This document shows, in pieces, positions 9,317-17,088 of a DNA stretch of 64,000 nucleotides (positions are counted from its first letter, which is position 1; each line of letters starts with the position of its first letter). The DNA is taken from contig NZ_JALPZO010000108.1 of assembly GCF_023507745.1 (NCBI RefSeq), positions 1 through 64,000 on the forward strand, given 5' to 3'. The notes under the pieces were generated by a model. It was given only the letters and a program-made list of their open reading frames with translations, had not been told where the DNA came from and searched no databases. Made by a program: the position numbers and the translations under genes. Source of the stretch: Vreelandella olivaria. Lineage in GTDB: Bacteria; Pseudomonadota; Gammaproteobacteria; Pseudomonadales; Halomonadaceae.

Positions 9317-9571
9317 ATGCATACACTGATGATGCTTACTGCTGGCCTGACTCTTTTTGCCATTCTGGCCTTTGCAGCCAGGCTCATACCCGCTTTCCGC
9401 CCACACTACTTCGCCGCCTTTGTTGCACTCTGGCTACTCGCTTCTGGTATTAACATGTGGGTTGGCGTGGTTCATGCGGGTTACTCCTTCATGTTTGAAT
9501 TGCCGTTCTTTTTGATTGTTTTCCTGGTTCCCGTCATCATTGCGCGCCTGATCAAGATCAAGTGCCTCTGA
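9317..9571 (+). CDS. Small hydrophobic membrane protein, unknown function
   Basis: An 84-residue protein with a strong ribosome binding site (GGGAGG, 4 nt before the ATG). It has three hydrophobic stretches, at about residues 4-22, 32-52 and 58-78, and ends in a basic tail (ARLIKIKCL). The layout resembles small three-helix inner membrane proteins. I do not recognise a family-specific motif. It stands alone between the valS terminator and the convergent HTH gene. Codon choice looks like that of its neighbours, so I take it as a real gene of unknown role. Confidence 0.65.
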   Translation: MHTLMMLTAGLTLFAILAFAARLIPAFRPHYFAAFVALWLLASGINMWVGVVHAGYSFMFELPFFLIVFLVPVIIARLIKIKCL

Positions 9572-9788
9572 TCACCAACAGGCCTTGCCCAGGTGCAGAG
9601 CGCCTAAACCTGATGGTACCTCCCCAATCTCATAACTGATCAGCCACCTCTACGCGTTTTTGCTCCCGCGGCTCTCTCACATGCGAAAGAGTGCCCGCAA
9701 GCCCAGGCAGGTACAGGCATTATTGAAGCGCCACTTTAATTATTCCAGGGGACAAGTCGCTGCCAGGGTACCTCATGAAGGCGTTAAT

Positions 9789-10199
9789 TTATTTTGTGGT
9801 GCCATCCACCGAGGGATAGGCTTTCGCAAACGTCTCCATCACTTCACGCACCACTTTCCGTTGAGCTGCTGGTAAGCTGCGATATAACGAAAGTACCTGA
9901 CGCTCCTCGCTAGTGGCAGAAACATCCCAAGCGGCTGTTGGCTCACTGACACTATAAATAGCGGCCCCTCCATAACGTAAATAATGGGGGTCAACAGACA
10001 GCCACCGTGCCAACACCTGCAACTTATCCTGGTTTGGGATCGAATCACCACGCAACCAGCGCCTTACGGCCTGGAAGGTAATCGGCTTTCCCCAGTAGCG
10101 CAGATTGAACTCGCGTTCCAGCACTGATGGTCGTACATCGTATCCTGCCGCTTGCATGGCAGCCTTTAATCGCTCGGCGAACATGATTTTTTCATTCAT
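9789..10199 (-). CDS. HTH-domain transcriptional regulator (XRE/phage-repressor-like)
   Basis: A 136-residue DNA-binding protein if started at the ATG at 10199, or 152 residues from a GTG at 10247. A helix-turn-helix region lies at about residues 20-65 from the ATG. It contains the block ITFQAVRRWLRGDSIPNQDKL, whose pattern of helix, GxxIPxxxKL and then a second helix is typical of XRE-like regulators that bind as dimers. The C-terminal half (SATSEERQVLSLYRSLP) is like that of small proteobacterial XRE proteins. It is divergent from the diguanylate cyclase gene. Two small inverted repeats lie between them, one of which overlaps the GTG-start version, which makes the later ATG more attractive. 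Neither start has a good ribosome binding site. It may control itself and the neighbour (inference). Confidence 0.72.
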   Translation of the reverse strand: MNEKIMFAERLKAAMQAAGYDVRPSVLEREFNLRYWGKPITFQAVRRWLRGDSIPNQDKLQVLARWLSVDPHYLRYGGAAIYSVSEPTAAWDVSATSEERQVLSLYRSLPAAQRKVVREVMETFAKAYPSVDGTTK

Positions 10200-10220
10200 G
10201 CCACCAATGTGAATAGATTG

Positions 10221-10271
10221 TTCAATAATAGTTGAATAACGGTTCACCTTTTGTTTGAATCATTAATTCAA
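10221..10271. promoter_or_regulatory. Two inverted repeats between the HTH regulator and the diguanylate cyclase gene
   Basis: Dyad 1 is TTCAA-6 nt-TTGAA at 10221-10236. Dyad 2 is TTGAAT-5 nt-ATTCAA at 10255-10271. They share the TTGAA/TTCAA half-site, although the orientation of the arms is swapped between them. Their place in the intergenic space of a divergent regulator/target pair makes them candidate operators of the HTH protein. The AT-rich content could also reflect promoter elements. Confidence 0.4.
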
Positions 10272-10348
10272 TTTCGAGTTTTCGCACTGCACCAGTCCCT
10301 GACAGTGATGGTGCGAGCGAAGACACTGCGCTTGAGGAGTCATTCAGG

Positions 10349-11746
10349 ATGAGTGGCACAGTTGCTTCACCGATCCAGGATCTAGACAACCTTTATCACG
10401 CACTGGCGGTGTTGTGTGCCGCGACAACGCCTGTCAGGCTTTTCGAGCACTTGGCACAAACGCTTCATGGTTTAACGGAAAATAAGCCGGTAGCCCTTTT
10501 TCGGCGGCTGGGCACCGGCGAGCTCCGTTTGACATACTGCTTCCCTACTGCCGATACAGTGGCACCTTACAAGGACATACTGTCGATCCGATCCTTCGAG
10601 GAACTGAGCAGTTCAGAGCTACAATATTATGAATTAAAAGGGGAACATGGGATATGGGGCTATGTAGGGCACCCACACTCCCTCTATCAAGGTTCGATGC
10701 AGTGGGCCAATCTGCTGGTGGATATTGCCGCACAACGGTTACGCTTATTGAAAGCGGAACGCATGGTCAAGTGCCAGTTGCGCCTGAAAACACGACGCAA
10801 ACTACTCTCCAGGGATATCAAACACTTCACCACCATTGAGCACATACTGCAGCAACATGGCGACAGTTGGTGCGATATCTTTCAGGCCAGCGGCATTGCC
10901 GTGGCTTATCAGGGCAACCTGCACTACTTTGGCGAATGTCCTTCCAAACCCTCGCTTTGTCAACAGCTGCGACTGTTGCGCCAGCCCCTTTGTCAGGATG
11001 AAACCACCGAATTGACTGGCCACTGCCAGGGTGGTCTGGCGGCTCCGCTAAGTCTGACGACTTCCCACTTGGGCTGGCTGCTGCTTTTCCGCCAGCAGCC
11101 CCTTATTCCATCCCCGGAGGCTCATAGCGACATTCAGGATTCATTAAGTTACTGGATGCCCCTTGAAGCCTCCATGATCGTTGGATTGGCAGATGATCTG
11201 GCAGTGGCTATTACTGCACTGGAAGTCGTGCATCTAAACCGACAATTAATCAAGACCAACCAACGCCTTGAAGGACTAGCCCATACCGACCCATTAACCA
11301 AATGCTGGAACCGCTACTACACCGAGCTTGTTATTGAGGACCTGAGCCAGTCTGACATCCCGTTTGCCTTAATGATGTTTGATATCGACGACTTTAAGCG
11401 TGTTAACGATACCTATGGGCATGGGGTAGGCGATGATATTTTGCGCAACATTGCCTATTTGGTGCAAAAAACACTTCGCACTGACGACCACCTGGGCCGT
11501 TGGGGTGGCGAAGAGTTCATTGTGATCACCAGAGGGCTCGGCCACGATACCAGCCTCCAATTGGCGAACCGGCTTTGCCGCACGGTTGAGAAACATATAT
11601 TCCCCAGTGCCAACAGAGTGACTATCAGTATTGGCCTTACCCTTGCTCATCCCAATGACCAGCCCCATCCGTTACTAAAAAGGGTCGATCGGGCCATGTA
11701 TCTGGCTAAAGCAGCAGGCAAAAACCAGGTGGTAATATGCGAATAG
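10349..11746 (+). CDS. Diguanylate cyclase (GGDEF domain) with an uncharacterised N-terminal sensory region
   Basis: A 465-residue protein whose last 165 residues form a GGDEF domain that makes cyclic di-GMP from two GTP. The signature is GGEEF at 386-390 and it is preceded by the RTDD inhibitory-site motif (377-380), so product inhibition is expected. DPLTKCWNR and FDIDDFKRVND motifs that bind Mg and GTP are present. Residues 1-290 have no transmembrane segment and look like a degenerate GAF-like cytoplasmic sensor, with a probable linker helix before the cyclase domain; I cannot name the ligand. The ATG at 10349 has GAGGAG nine bases upstream. It is transcribed divergently from the HTH regulator and could influence biofilm formation, perhaps with the large-substrate secretion system at the left edge. 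Confidence 0.9.
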   Translation: MSGTVASPIQDLDNLYHALAVLCAATTPVRLFEHLAQTLHGLTENKPVALFRRLGTGELRLTYCFPTADTVAPYKDILSIRSFEELSSSELQYYELKGEHGIWGYVGHPHSLYQGSMQWANLLVDIAAQRLRLLKAERMVKCQLRLKTRRKLLSRDIKHFTTIEHILQQHGDSWCDIFQASGIAVAYQGNLHYFGECPSKPSLCQQLRLLRQPLCQDETTELTGHCQGGLAAPLSLTTSHLGWLLLFRQQPLIPSPEAHSDIQDSLSYWMPLEASMIVGLADDLAVAITALEVVHLNRQLIKTNQRLEGLAHTDPLTKCWNRYYTELVIEDLSQSDIPFALMMFDIDDFKRVNDTYGHGVGDDILRNIAYLVQKTLRTDDHLGRWGGEEFIVITRGLGHDTSLQLANRLCRTVEKHIFPSANRVTISIGLTLAHPNDQPHPLLKRVDRAMYLAKAAGKNQVVICE

Positions 11747-11805
11747 CGTGCTGCTTGCCAGTAGTAGCGGGCGTACAGCCCGTTAAGGGGCGCTATCAGC
11801 GACAT

Positions 11806-11832
11806 TTAGTTCGCTTAGTTCGCTTAGTTCGC
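11806..11832 (-). repeat. Three tandem 9-nt copies carrying three in-frame stop codons
   Basis: The plus strand reads TTAGTTCGC three times without change (11806-11814, 11815-11823, 11824-11832). Read on the minus strand each unit is GCG AAC TAA, that is Ala-Asn-stop. The third copy in plus-strand order ends the META-domain lipoprotein gene and the two others follow it in frame, giving three consecutive in-frame stops. Confidence 0.95.
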
Positions 11833-12276
11833 TTTGCGCCAGCCGCCCAACACCCGGCTATCCGGGCCAAAGAACACCAGTCGGTCGTGGTCAATCAGAT
11901 AACGGTAGGCGGTATCCAGCATATCCGTTACCCGCTTGGCATCCTCCATGTTCGGGCAGGCCATACGTGTTGAGGCCAGTTCGCTAAACTCGATCCGCTG
12001 ACTCTCGCCCAGGTTGACCTTGCCGGTAAACCGGTTACAGCCATCATAGCCGCTTACCTTGCCATCCTGCGTTATTTCGAAGAAAGGGGTTTCAGGCATT
12101 GATAGCCGCTCATTGGTGCCCACCAGCAACAGATTCCACCGCTGCTCCACGATGGGGCCAGATAAGGTGGAGCCCCGTGGGGCATCAGGGTGCTCTTGCT
12201 GAGGTGTACTGCTACAGGCGCTTAACCATAGTGCAGCGGCAAGCCCTAGAAACGTATATCCGAATTTCACATTCAC
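11824..12276 (-). CDS. META/HslJ-domain lipoprotein
   Basis: A 150-residue secreted lipoprotein. The N-terminus (VKFGYTFLGLAAALWLSAC) is a signal peptide with lipobox LSAC, so the mature protein would be lipid-anchored by its Cys and face the periplasm. The remainder is a META domain, as in HslJ: it has the FEITQDGKVSGYDGCNRFTG block, in which the GYDGCN motif is diagnostic, followed by ASTRMACPN. META/HslJ proteins are tied to stress and novobiocin resistance in E. coli; the mechanism is not known. I chose the GTG at 12276 because GGAAG lies 8 nt upstream. A longer open frame to 12390 would run into the glyoxalase gene. It follows the glyoxalase gene by 25 nt, probably in one transcript. Its stop lies in a 9-nt repeat. 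Confidence 0.82.
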   Translation of the reverse strand: MNVKFGYTFLGLAAALWLSACSSTPQQEHPDAPRGSTLSGPIVEQRWNLLLVGTNERLSMPETPFFEITQDGKVSGYDGCNRFTGKVNLGESQRIEFSELASTRMACPNMEDAKRVTDMLDTAYRYLIDHDRLVFFGPDSRVLGGWRKAN

Positions 12277-12301
12277 CTTGCTATCTTCCTTATCCCAAAA
12301 A

Positions 12302-12742
12302 TTACCAGCTTCCACTGTTTTCCATGGATGCCCATGGCTCCTGGGGTGGCAGTGCCTCCCCCTTCTGTAGCAACTCAACAGAAACGCCATCGGGGGATTT
12401 TACAAACGCCATATGACCATCCCGTGGGGGACGATTGATGGTGACACCGTTATCCTGCAGTTTTTGGCAAAGCGCATAGATGTCATCAACACGGTACGCC
12501 AGATGGCCAAAGTTGCGCCCTCCTGTATACGCTTCAGGGTCCCAATTATAAGTCAACTCAAGTTCAGGGGCGGTTAAACGCTCGGAGCGCTGTTCATCAT
12601 CGGGTGCTGCGAGAAAAACCAGGGTAAAGCGGCCTTTCTCGTTCTCTTTGCGGCGCACCTCTTTCAGCCCCAATAAGTCGCAATAAAAGTGTAGCGACGC
12701 ATCCAGGTCACTTACCCGCACCATGGTGTGTAAAAACTGCAT
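12302..12742 (-). CDS. gloA: Lactoylglutathione lyase (glyoxalase I)
   Basis: A 146-residue vicinal-oxygen-chelate enzyme that turns the hemithioacetal of methylglyoxal and glutathione into S-lactoylglutathione in the cytosol. It shows the family blocks HTMVRVSDLDASLHFYCDLLG (residues 4-24; metal ligand His4), ELTYNWDPEAYTGG (Glu ligand) and GHLAYRVDDIY (His ligand), and ends its second half with SPDGVSVELLQ (Glu ligand). The length agrees with GloA, although the C-terminus is slightly extended (GEALPPQEPWASMENSGSW). The META-domain lipoprotein gene follows by 25 nt and a DUF411 gene lies upstream by 25 nt, all on the minus strand, so a small stress-related transcription unit is plausible. 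Confidence 0.93.
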   Translation of the reverse strand: MQFLHTMVRVSDLDASLHFYCDLLGLKEVRRKENEKGRFTLVFLAAPDDEQRSERLTAPELELTYNWDPEAYTGGRNFGHLAYRVDDIYALCQKLQDNGVTINRPPRDGHMAFVKSPDGVSVELLQKGEALPPQEPWASMENSGSW

Positions 12743-12767
12743 GTAGCTCTCCCTTCATCGTTGCGTA

Positions 12768-13217
12768 CTACTGGGTATATTCACTGAAGATATCAGGCCC
12801 GCTATCAGTATCAGTCCAGCTTAGTACAGCGTAATCATCCACACGCCCCGTTTCCATTCCAGGCGAACCATGAGGCATCCCCGGTACGGCTAACCCCACC
12901 ACCTCCGGTCTCTCATCCAACAAACGCTGAATATCCGATGCCGGCACATGGCCTTCAATCACATACCCGTCAACAATAGCAGTGTGGCATGAAGCCAGTG
13001 CAGGAGGCACCCCATTGGATGCTTTAAACGCCCGTAGATCATCTCTGCGGTGGTGGTTGACGGTAAAGCCCTCCTCTTCAAGGTGGTCTACCCAGGCGCC
13101 ACAACAGCCGCAGTTAGGGTCACTATGAACTTCGATACCAGATGCCGCTAATGCGTTTAGCGAAACAATGGCAAGAAGACTTCCACTCAACAGCTTAGTT
13201 AGACAGTGATGTAACAT
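12768..13217 (-). CDS. DUF411 family exported metal-binding protein
   Basis: A 149-residue protein with an N-terminal signal peptide (LLSGSLLAIVSLNALAASG, cleavage near residue 25). The mature part is a DUF411 domain. It has the DPNCGCCGAWV block with three close cysteines and the later SCHTAIVDGYVIEGHVP and GLAVPGMPHGSPGME blocks, the last being Met/His-rich. Members are thought to bind copper or a similar metal in the periplasm; this is family knowledge and was not tested. I chose the ATG at 13217 because GGGAGG lies 6 nt upstream; the frame remains open to 13250. It faces a divergent DUF457 gene across a gap of 77 nt and is followed by gloA. Confidence 0.83.
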   Translation of the reverse strand: MLHHCLTKLLSGSLLAIVSLNALAASGIEVHSDPNCGCCGAWVDHLEEEGFTVNHHRRDDLRAFKASNGVPPALASCHTAIVDGYVIEGHVPASDIQRLLDERPEVVGLAVPGMPHGSPGMETGRVDDYAVLSWTDTDSGPDIFSEYTQ

Positions 13218-13294
13218 TGCAACACCTCCCTTACAAGTCTGTATAATCATACCTTAATTGCTTTGAATGCTGGGGTCACCCCAAGGAGAAGGTA

Positions 13295-14365
13295 GTGGAT
13301 TCGATCACACAAGCGGCCTTAGGGGCGGCTGTGGGGGGCGCAATACTCGGTCGACGACTGGGCCGAAAAGCAGTACTGATAGGAGCACTTCTCGGCACAC
13401 TGCCAGACCTGGACGTAGCCATTGATTACGGCGATGCCGTGGCCAATGTGACCGAACACCGAGGCTTTAGCCATTCGTTGTTTGTGCTGACAGGTTTTGC
13501 CACCCTATTGGCACTGCTTTGTCACCGCTTTGCTCCTGCCCGTGATATTACACTGGGGCGATGGTGGTGCTTTTTTACCCTCGCACTGATCACCCATCCC
13601 TTACTCGACTCTCTGACCACCTATGGCACTCAACTTTTCTGGCCACTCGATGTTCCACCATCGGCATGGCCGATTGTCTTCATTATCGACCCTTTTTATA
13701 CCCTTCCGCTATTGATGGGCGTCATCATAGCGGTGATCTCCCAACGGATGCGCAAGTACTGCGCGCTGGGGCTGGCGGTTTCCAGTGTTTATTTACTGCT
13801 GGCCGCTGGGGCAAAGTGGAGCGTCGAGCAGCGGCTTACCCCAACACTTGCACAGCAGGGGTTGGAAGAGGCCCCGGTACTGATACAACCCACCCCCTTC
13901 AATATCGTGCTGTGGCGGGCGACAGTTATCGGCGAAGAGCGCTATTACGAAAGCCTGATTAGCGTGTTTGATGGTCAACGCTCCCCCATCCTGGAGCCGC
14001 TACTGCGTAATGAAGCGCTGGAAGCAGCAGCGCTGGCCAGCTCCCGTGGCCAGCGACTAGCGTGGTTTACCGGGCCATTTCTGCGCTACGAAACACAGCC
14101 AATCAATGGTAGGGAAACACTGATTGCCACGGATATCCGGTTGGGGTTTCCCGGCTTTCATCCCTTTAGCTTCACCCTTGCCACCTGGGAGGACAGTGAC
14201 TGGGTACCTGTTGAGACAAGCGAGCTGATAGGAAACACCCGGGAGCTTCGCCTATCCACACTATCCAGCCTGGCGGCACGGGCCACCGGGGATATGCTGG
14301 CACTCTGCGCTAGAGACTTTGTGCCCCCCCAGTGGCGTGTAGAGCCTTTTCTTTATCGCTGCTAA
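13295..14365 (+). CDS. Inner membrane metal-dependent hydrolase, DUF457/YdjM-like
   Basis: A 356-residue membrane protein that starts with GTG at 13295 (GGAGAA upstream). Its first half carries the motifs of the DUF457 / YdjM family: TQAALGAAVGGAILG at the N-terminus, LLGTLPDLDV, HRGFSHSL (His/Ser) and HPLLDSLTTYGT. These supply the conserved His and Asp residues thought to bind a metal. Four or five transmembrane helices span about residues 60-180; the C-terminal half is soluble and probably periplasmic or cytoplasmic. A YfhO or phospholipase-like role is sometimes proposed for this group, but the substrate is unknown. It ends 11 nt from the end of the convergent COG3650-like gene. Confidence 0.8.
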   Translation: MDSITQAALGAAVGGAILGRRLGRKAVLIGALLGTLPDLDVAIDYGDAVANVTEHRGFSHSLFVLTGFATLLALLCHRFAPARDITLGRWWCFFTLALITHPLLDSLTTYGTQLFWPLDVPPSAWPIVFIIDPFYTLPLLMGVIIAVISQRMRKYCALGLAVSSVYLLLAAGAKWSVEQRLTPTLAQQGLEEAPVLIQPTPFNIVLWRATVIGEERYYESLISVFDGQRSPILEPLLRNEALEAAALASSRGQRLAWFTGPFLRYETQPINGRETLIATDIRLGFPGFHPFSFTLATWEDSDWVPVETSELIGNTRELRLSTLSSLAARATGDMLALCARDFVPPQWRVEPFLYRC

Positions 14366-14376
14366 AGCAGTGACCG

Positions 14377-15114
14377 TTACGGAGCAATACCCTGACCACA
14401 CCCACTGTACTGCTGGCCACCGTAGGTGAGCGTTACACGGGCAGGGAAGGGTTCTCCGCTCATGTCGTCAAAGCAGGCACCCGCCTCAATGCGTACCCGA
14501 AAGAATGGCTCCATCTGGGCATTTTCCAACACCACACGCCCCGCCTGGTTATCCATCACGCTGACCATATAGGGAAACGTATGGCTCTCCTGGCCGTAGT
14601 TTAACTGCAAGGTTAAGCTGGGCTCGTCATGAGCAAGCGCCACTGACCAGCCGGGCTCGTTCCCGCGACCTAAAAACATCACCCCTGGCTGCTCAGCCCG
14701 CGTCATACCGCGGCGCTGCTCGGCAAGCTGGCACTGGAGCTGTCCACGAGGTGTTTCAACCAATGCCTGCTCACCCCGGTTCCAAAAGCTGATATCCCCC
14801 TCCTGGTAACGGGCACCGCTGGCGACGACCGCCTGAGGCAGGCGCCAGGCCCCATGTAGTGACCATAACCGAAGATCGTTGGCATTCGTGGCGGTCACCA
14901 GATGCTGACTAGCTGGCTGGCAGTTCCAGCCCTGAAAATACTCAGCACTCCCCGGAAACAGTGCCGAAGGCAGCAACGGGGCGCTGCTGTGCACGGTCAT
15001 TTTTCCGGGCTCAGTAGACGATGAAGGTGCCGTGGTAGTGGCGCAGCCGGTCACCGTGGCCGTGATGGCTAACAGTGCGGCGGCCATGAACGGCTTGCTG
15101 CGTAGGTGGGTCAT
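14377..15114 (-). CDS. COG3650-like lipoprotein, unknown function
   Basis: A 245-residue lipoprotein. It has a basic start (THLRSK), a hydrophobic core and lipobox VTGC at about residues 21-24, so it is exported and acylated. The middle (residues about 55-130) resembles MliC-like C-type lysozyme inhibitors, being Trp/Cys-containing and rich in short beta strands. The C-terminal part has the GNEPGW motif (about residue 149) of uncharacterised COG3650 lipoproteins and two Cys in SGEPFP and YSGCG contexts. The start is the ATG at 15114, preceded by GGGAG; an upstream ATG at 15147 has no such site. Function is unknown; the mixture suggests a role at the cell envelope. Both neighbours also encode envelope proteins. 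Confidence 0.72.
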   Translation of the reverse strand: MTHLRSKPFMAAALLAITATVTGCATTTAPSSSTEPGKMTVHSSAPLLPSALFPGSAEYFQGWNCQPASQHLVTATNANDLRLWSLHGAWRLPQAVVASGARYQEGDISFWNRGEQALVETPRGQLQCQLAEQRRGMTRAEQPGVMFLGRGNEPGWSVALAHDEPSLTLQLNYGQESHTFPYMVSVMDNQAGRVVLENAQMEPFFRVRIEAGACFDDMSGEPFPARVTLTYGGQQYSGCGQGIAP

Positions 15115-15162
15115 CAAATAACGCTCCCTGTAGCTATTATTGGACAAAAGGCCAGAGCAGTC

Positions 15163-15675
15163 TTAACGGCGTTTAAAGGCATTCAAGTCCTGTGGGTCGA
15201 AGGTGTCAACCTGCTCTGGCAAGCCTAACGCTTCACGCTTTATTTTCACCTCCATTTTCTCGGCCAGGCGTTCGGCATCATCGTCGGTAGTGCGCCCATT
15301 CAACTCTGCCAATTGGCTCATGCCCTGGTGATAAAACGTTAAGATATCCAGCGCCACCCGGTTATCCTCCTCCACCCCCCTGCGTAATGGCTGCAAGTAG
15401 CCACTCACCTGGGAAAGGTGATGCTTAAGCTGCCATACGTAACGCATCTCGGTCATCCAGGGGCGATCACGTAGCACTGCAAACATGGCGCTGGTGGCTA
15501 ACAGGCCAAGCAGTACCCCGAGGGCGTTAAGCCATAGGCTACTACCAAACGTGGCGGTTAACAGCATTGAAAACAGCAGCCCGAAAACGATCAGTTGTCC
15601 TGCCATGGCAACGCTGATCATGCGCGCTTTGCGTCGGTAGGTATCCGGATTGTGCTGCTCAAGGGTAAAAACCAT
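15163..15675 (-). CDS. DUF3087 family membrane protein
   Basis: A 170-residue protein with two adjacent transmembrane helices at about residues 20-42 and 46-66, and a soluble cytoplasmic C-terminal region (PWMTEMRYVWQLKHHLSQV and beyond) rich in charged helices. The pattern FTLEQHNPDTYRRKAR at the N-terminus and the WQLKHHLSQV block agree with DUF3087, a family of unknown function in marine and halophilic gammaproteobacteria. I chose the ATG at 15675 (GAGG about 6 nt upstream); a longer frame reaches 15744. It lies 48 nt from the COG3650-like lipoprotein gene downstream and 82 nt from the DAHP synthase gene upstream, on the same strand. Confidence 0.75.
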   Translation of the reverse strand: MVFTLEQHNPDTYRRKARMISVAMAGQLIVFGLLFSMLLTATFGSSLWLNALGVLLGLLATSAMFAVLRDRPWMTEMRYVWQLKHHLSQVSGYLQPLRRGVEEDNRVALDILTFYHQGMSQLAELNGRTTDDDAERLAEKMEVKIKREALGLPEQVDTFDPQDLNAFKRR

Positions 15676-15757
15676 GGCCAACCTCGCAATCAAAGTGAAT
15701 GCCTTATGATACGGTGCTGGCCAGGGCAAACAAGGGGCGTCCAACAGCGAAGGGCAC

Positions 15758-16843
15758 CTAACCGCTTAGTTGGTCGGCCGCGCTCTTCAGTAGCCGCTCG
15801 GTGGTTTCCCAGCTGATGCAAGCATCCGTCACCGATACGCCGTAACGCATGGCATTGGGTGTTAGCGCCTGCTTGCCTTCAAACAGGTGGCTCTCCAGCA
15901 TTAGCGCAACCAGGTTGGCATCGCCAGCTTTGCGCTGTGCCAACACATCCAACATAACGCCGCTTTGCCGGCGGTGATCTTTACGCGCATTGGCATGGCT
16001 GCAGTCCACCATCAGCCGTGGGTTCTGGCCCGCTTCCCGCAGCGTGTTCACCGCAGCACGTACCTGGTGGGCCTGATAGTTGGGCTCACCGTGGCCGCCA
16101 CGCAACACCACATGGGTGTGTGGATTACCGGCGGTTTGCTGCATCACCGGCCTGCCGTCACTATCCATAGCAAAGCGTTGGTGCGAGTGAGCTGCCGCCT
16201 GCATGGCATCAATGGCGACCTGCACATCACCGCTGGTGGCGTTCTTAAAGCCCACGGCGGCGGCCAGATCACTGGCCAGCTCACGATGAAGCTGCGACTC
16301 GGTAGTACGTGCTCCAATGGCAACCCAGCTCAATAAATCGTCCACATAGGGCGCCAGCATGGGTTGCAGCAACTCAGTGGCAACCGGCAAGCCACGTGCC
16401 GCCACAGCGTGCATTAGCTCACGTGAAAGGGTAATCCCTTTTGGCATATCGCCACTACCATCCAGGTTCGGGTCGTAGGCAAGGCCTTTCCACCCCACGG
16501 TGGTACGCGGCTTCTCCACATACACTCGCATGACCGGGAGTATCTGCTCGCTGACCTCTTCGCTCAGGGCGGCCAACCGGTCGGCATACTCAAGCGCAGC
16601 GTCTGGATCATGAATGGAGCAAGGGCCAACAACGACCAACAGCCGTTGATCCTGACCATTGAGAATACGCTGAACAGCCTGACGCTGCTGGGTGATTTGT
16701 TCACCCAACGCATGGTTGACGCTGATCCTGCGGCGCAGTTCCACAGGCAAGGGCAGCGGTTGCGAGATGGCTGCCGGGTGGTTTGTCATTAACGAAGTGA
16801 CATTGGTGGCGGTGACGCAAACAGGGCTGACATGGGCATTCAT
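15758..16843 (-). CDS. 3-deoxy-7-phosphoheptulonate (DAHP) synthase, class I
   Basis: A 361-residue enzyme catalysing the first step of the shikimate pathway: phosphoenolpyruvate plus erythrose 4-phosphate gives DAHP. It matches the class I AroF/AroG/AroH family throughout. It has VVVGPCSIHDP (residues about 69-79), MRVYVEKPRTTVGWKGL, NLDGSGDMPKG, GARTTESQ and VDCSHANARK near residue 280; the Cys in GPC and the His in CSHANA are metal-binding or active-site residues. I cannot tell which of the AroF/G/H isoforms it is. Feedback sensitivity cannot be read from this sequence. The first 20 residues are a variable Ala/Pro/Thr stretch. The gene starts 4 nt after the stop of a 57-codon leader ORF, with GGAGAG upstream, so it may be translationally coupled to that ORF. 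Confidence 0.93.
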   Translation of the reverse strand: MNAHVSPVCVTATNVTSLMTNHPAAISQPLPLPVELRRRISVNHALGEQITQQRQAVQRILNGQDQRLLVVVGPCSIHDPDAALEYADRLAALSEEVSEQILPVMRVYVEKPRTTVGWKGLAYDPNLDGSGDMPKGITLSRELMHAVAARGLPVATELLQPMLAPYVDDLLSWVAIGARTTESQLHRELASDLAAAVGFKNATSGDVQVAIDAMQAAAHSHQRFAMDSDGRPVMQQTAGNPHTHVVLRGGHGEPNYQAHQVRAAVNTLREAGQNPRLMVDCSHANARKDHRRQSGVMLDVLAQRKAGDANLVALMLESHLFEGKQALTPNAMRYGVSVTDACISWETTERLLKSAADQLSG

Positions 16844-16847
16844 TGGG

Positions 16848-17021
16848 TTAACTCTCCGAATCTATATGACATCGCGTGACTAACTTGCCACCCAAGCAGG
16901 CACGGTCGGAGGTGGCAGCTTGCACCAACCGCGCGTCGCTAAATCGCCAGCCATAGCCATACTCCAGATAACGGGTAGCAGTGGCGAGCGAGTTAACGAG
17001 AGAGATTGCGCGATACATCAT
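16848..17021 (-). CDS. Short aromatic-rich leader ORF directly upstream of DAHP synthase (leader 2)
   Basis: A 57-codon ORF. Its ATG at 17021 has AAGGAG about seven bases upstream, a strong site for so short a frame. Residues 18-27 hold Tyr18, Tyr21, Tyr23, Trp25 and Phe27, five aromatic codons in ten, and a sixth is Tyr3. It ends 4 nt before the DAHP synthase start. Aromatic amino acids are the end products of this pathway, so a leader peptide that slows the ribosome when charged tRNAs are short is plausible. Classical attenuation needs a terminator after the peptide and before the structural gene; I see none here. Coupled translation or Rho-dependent control is the alternative. It could also be an ordinary small protein; I recognise no family. 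Confidence 0.5.
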   Translation of the reverse strand: MMYRAISLVNSLATATRYLEYGYGWRFSDARLVQAATSDRACLGGKLVTRCHIDSES

Positions 17022-17088
17022 GGTGCAGCTCCTTGATGAAATTGCTATGAAACGTGGTAACGGTAATGTAGTAACACGACTTAATACG

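Noticed and set aside
12276..12390. N-terminal extension of the META lipoprotein frame
   Set aside because: The extension is basic, overlaps the end of gloA and would mask the signal peptide; the GTG at 12276 has a better site.
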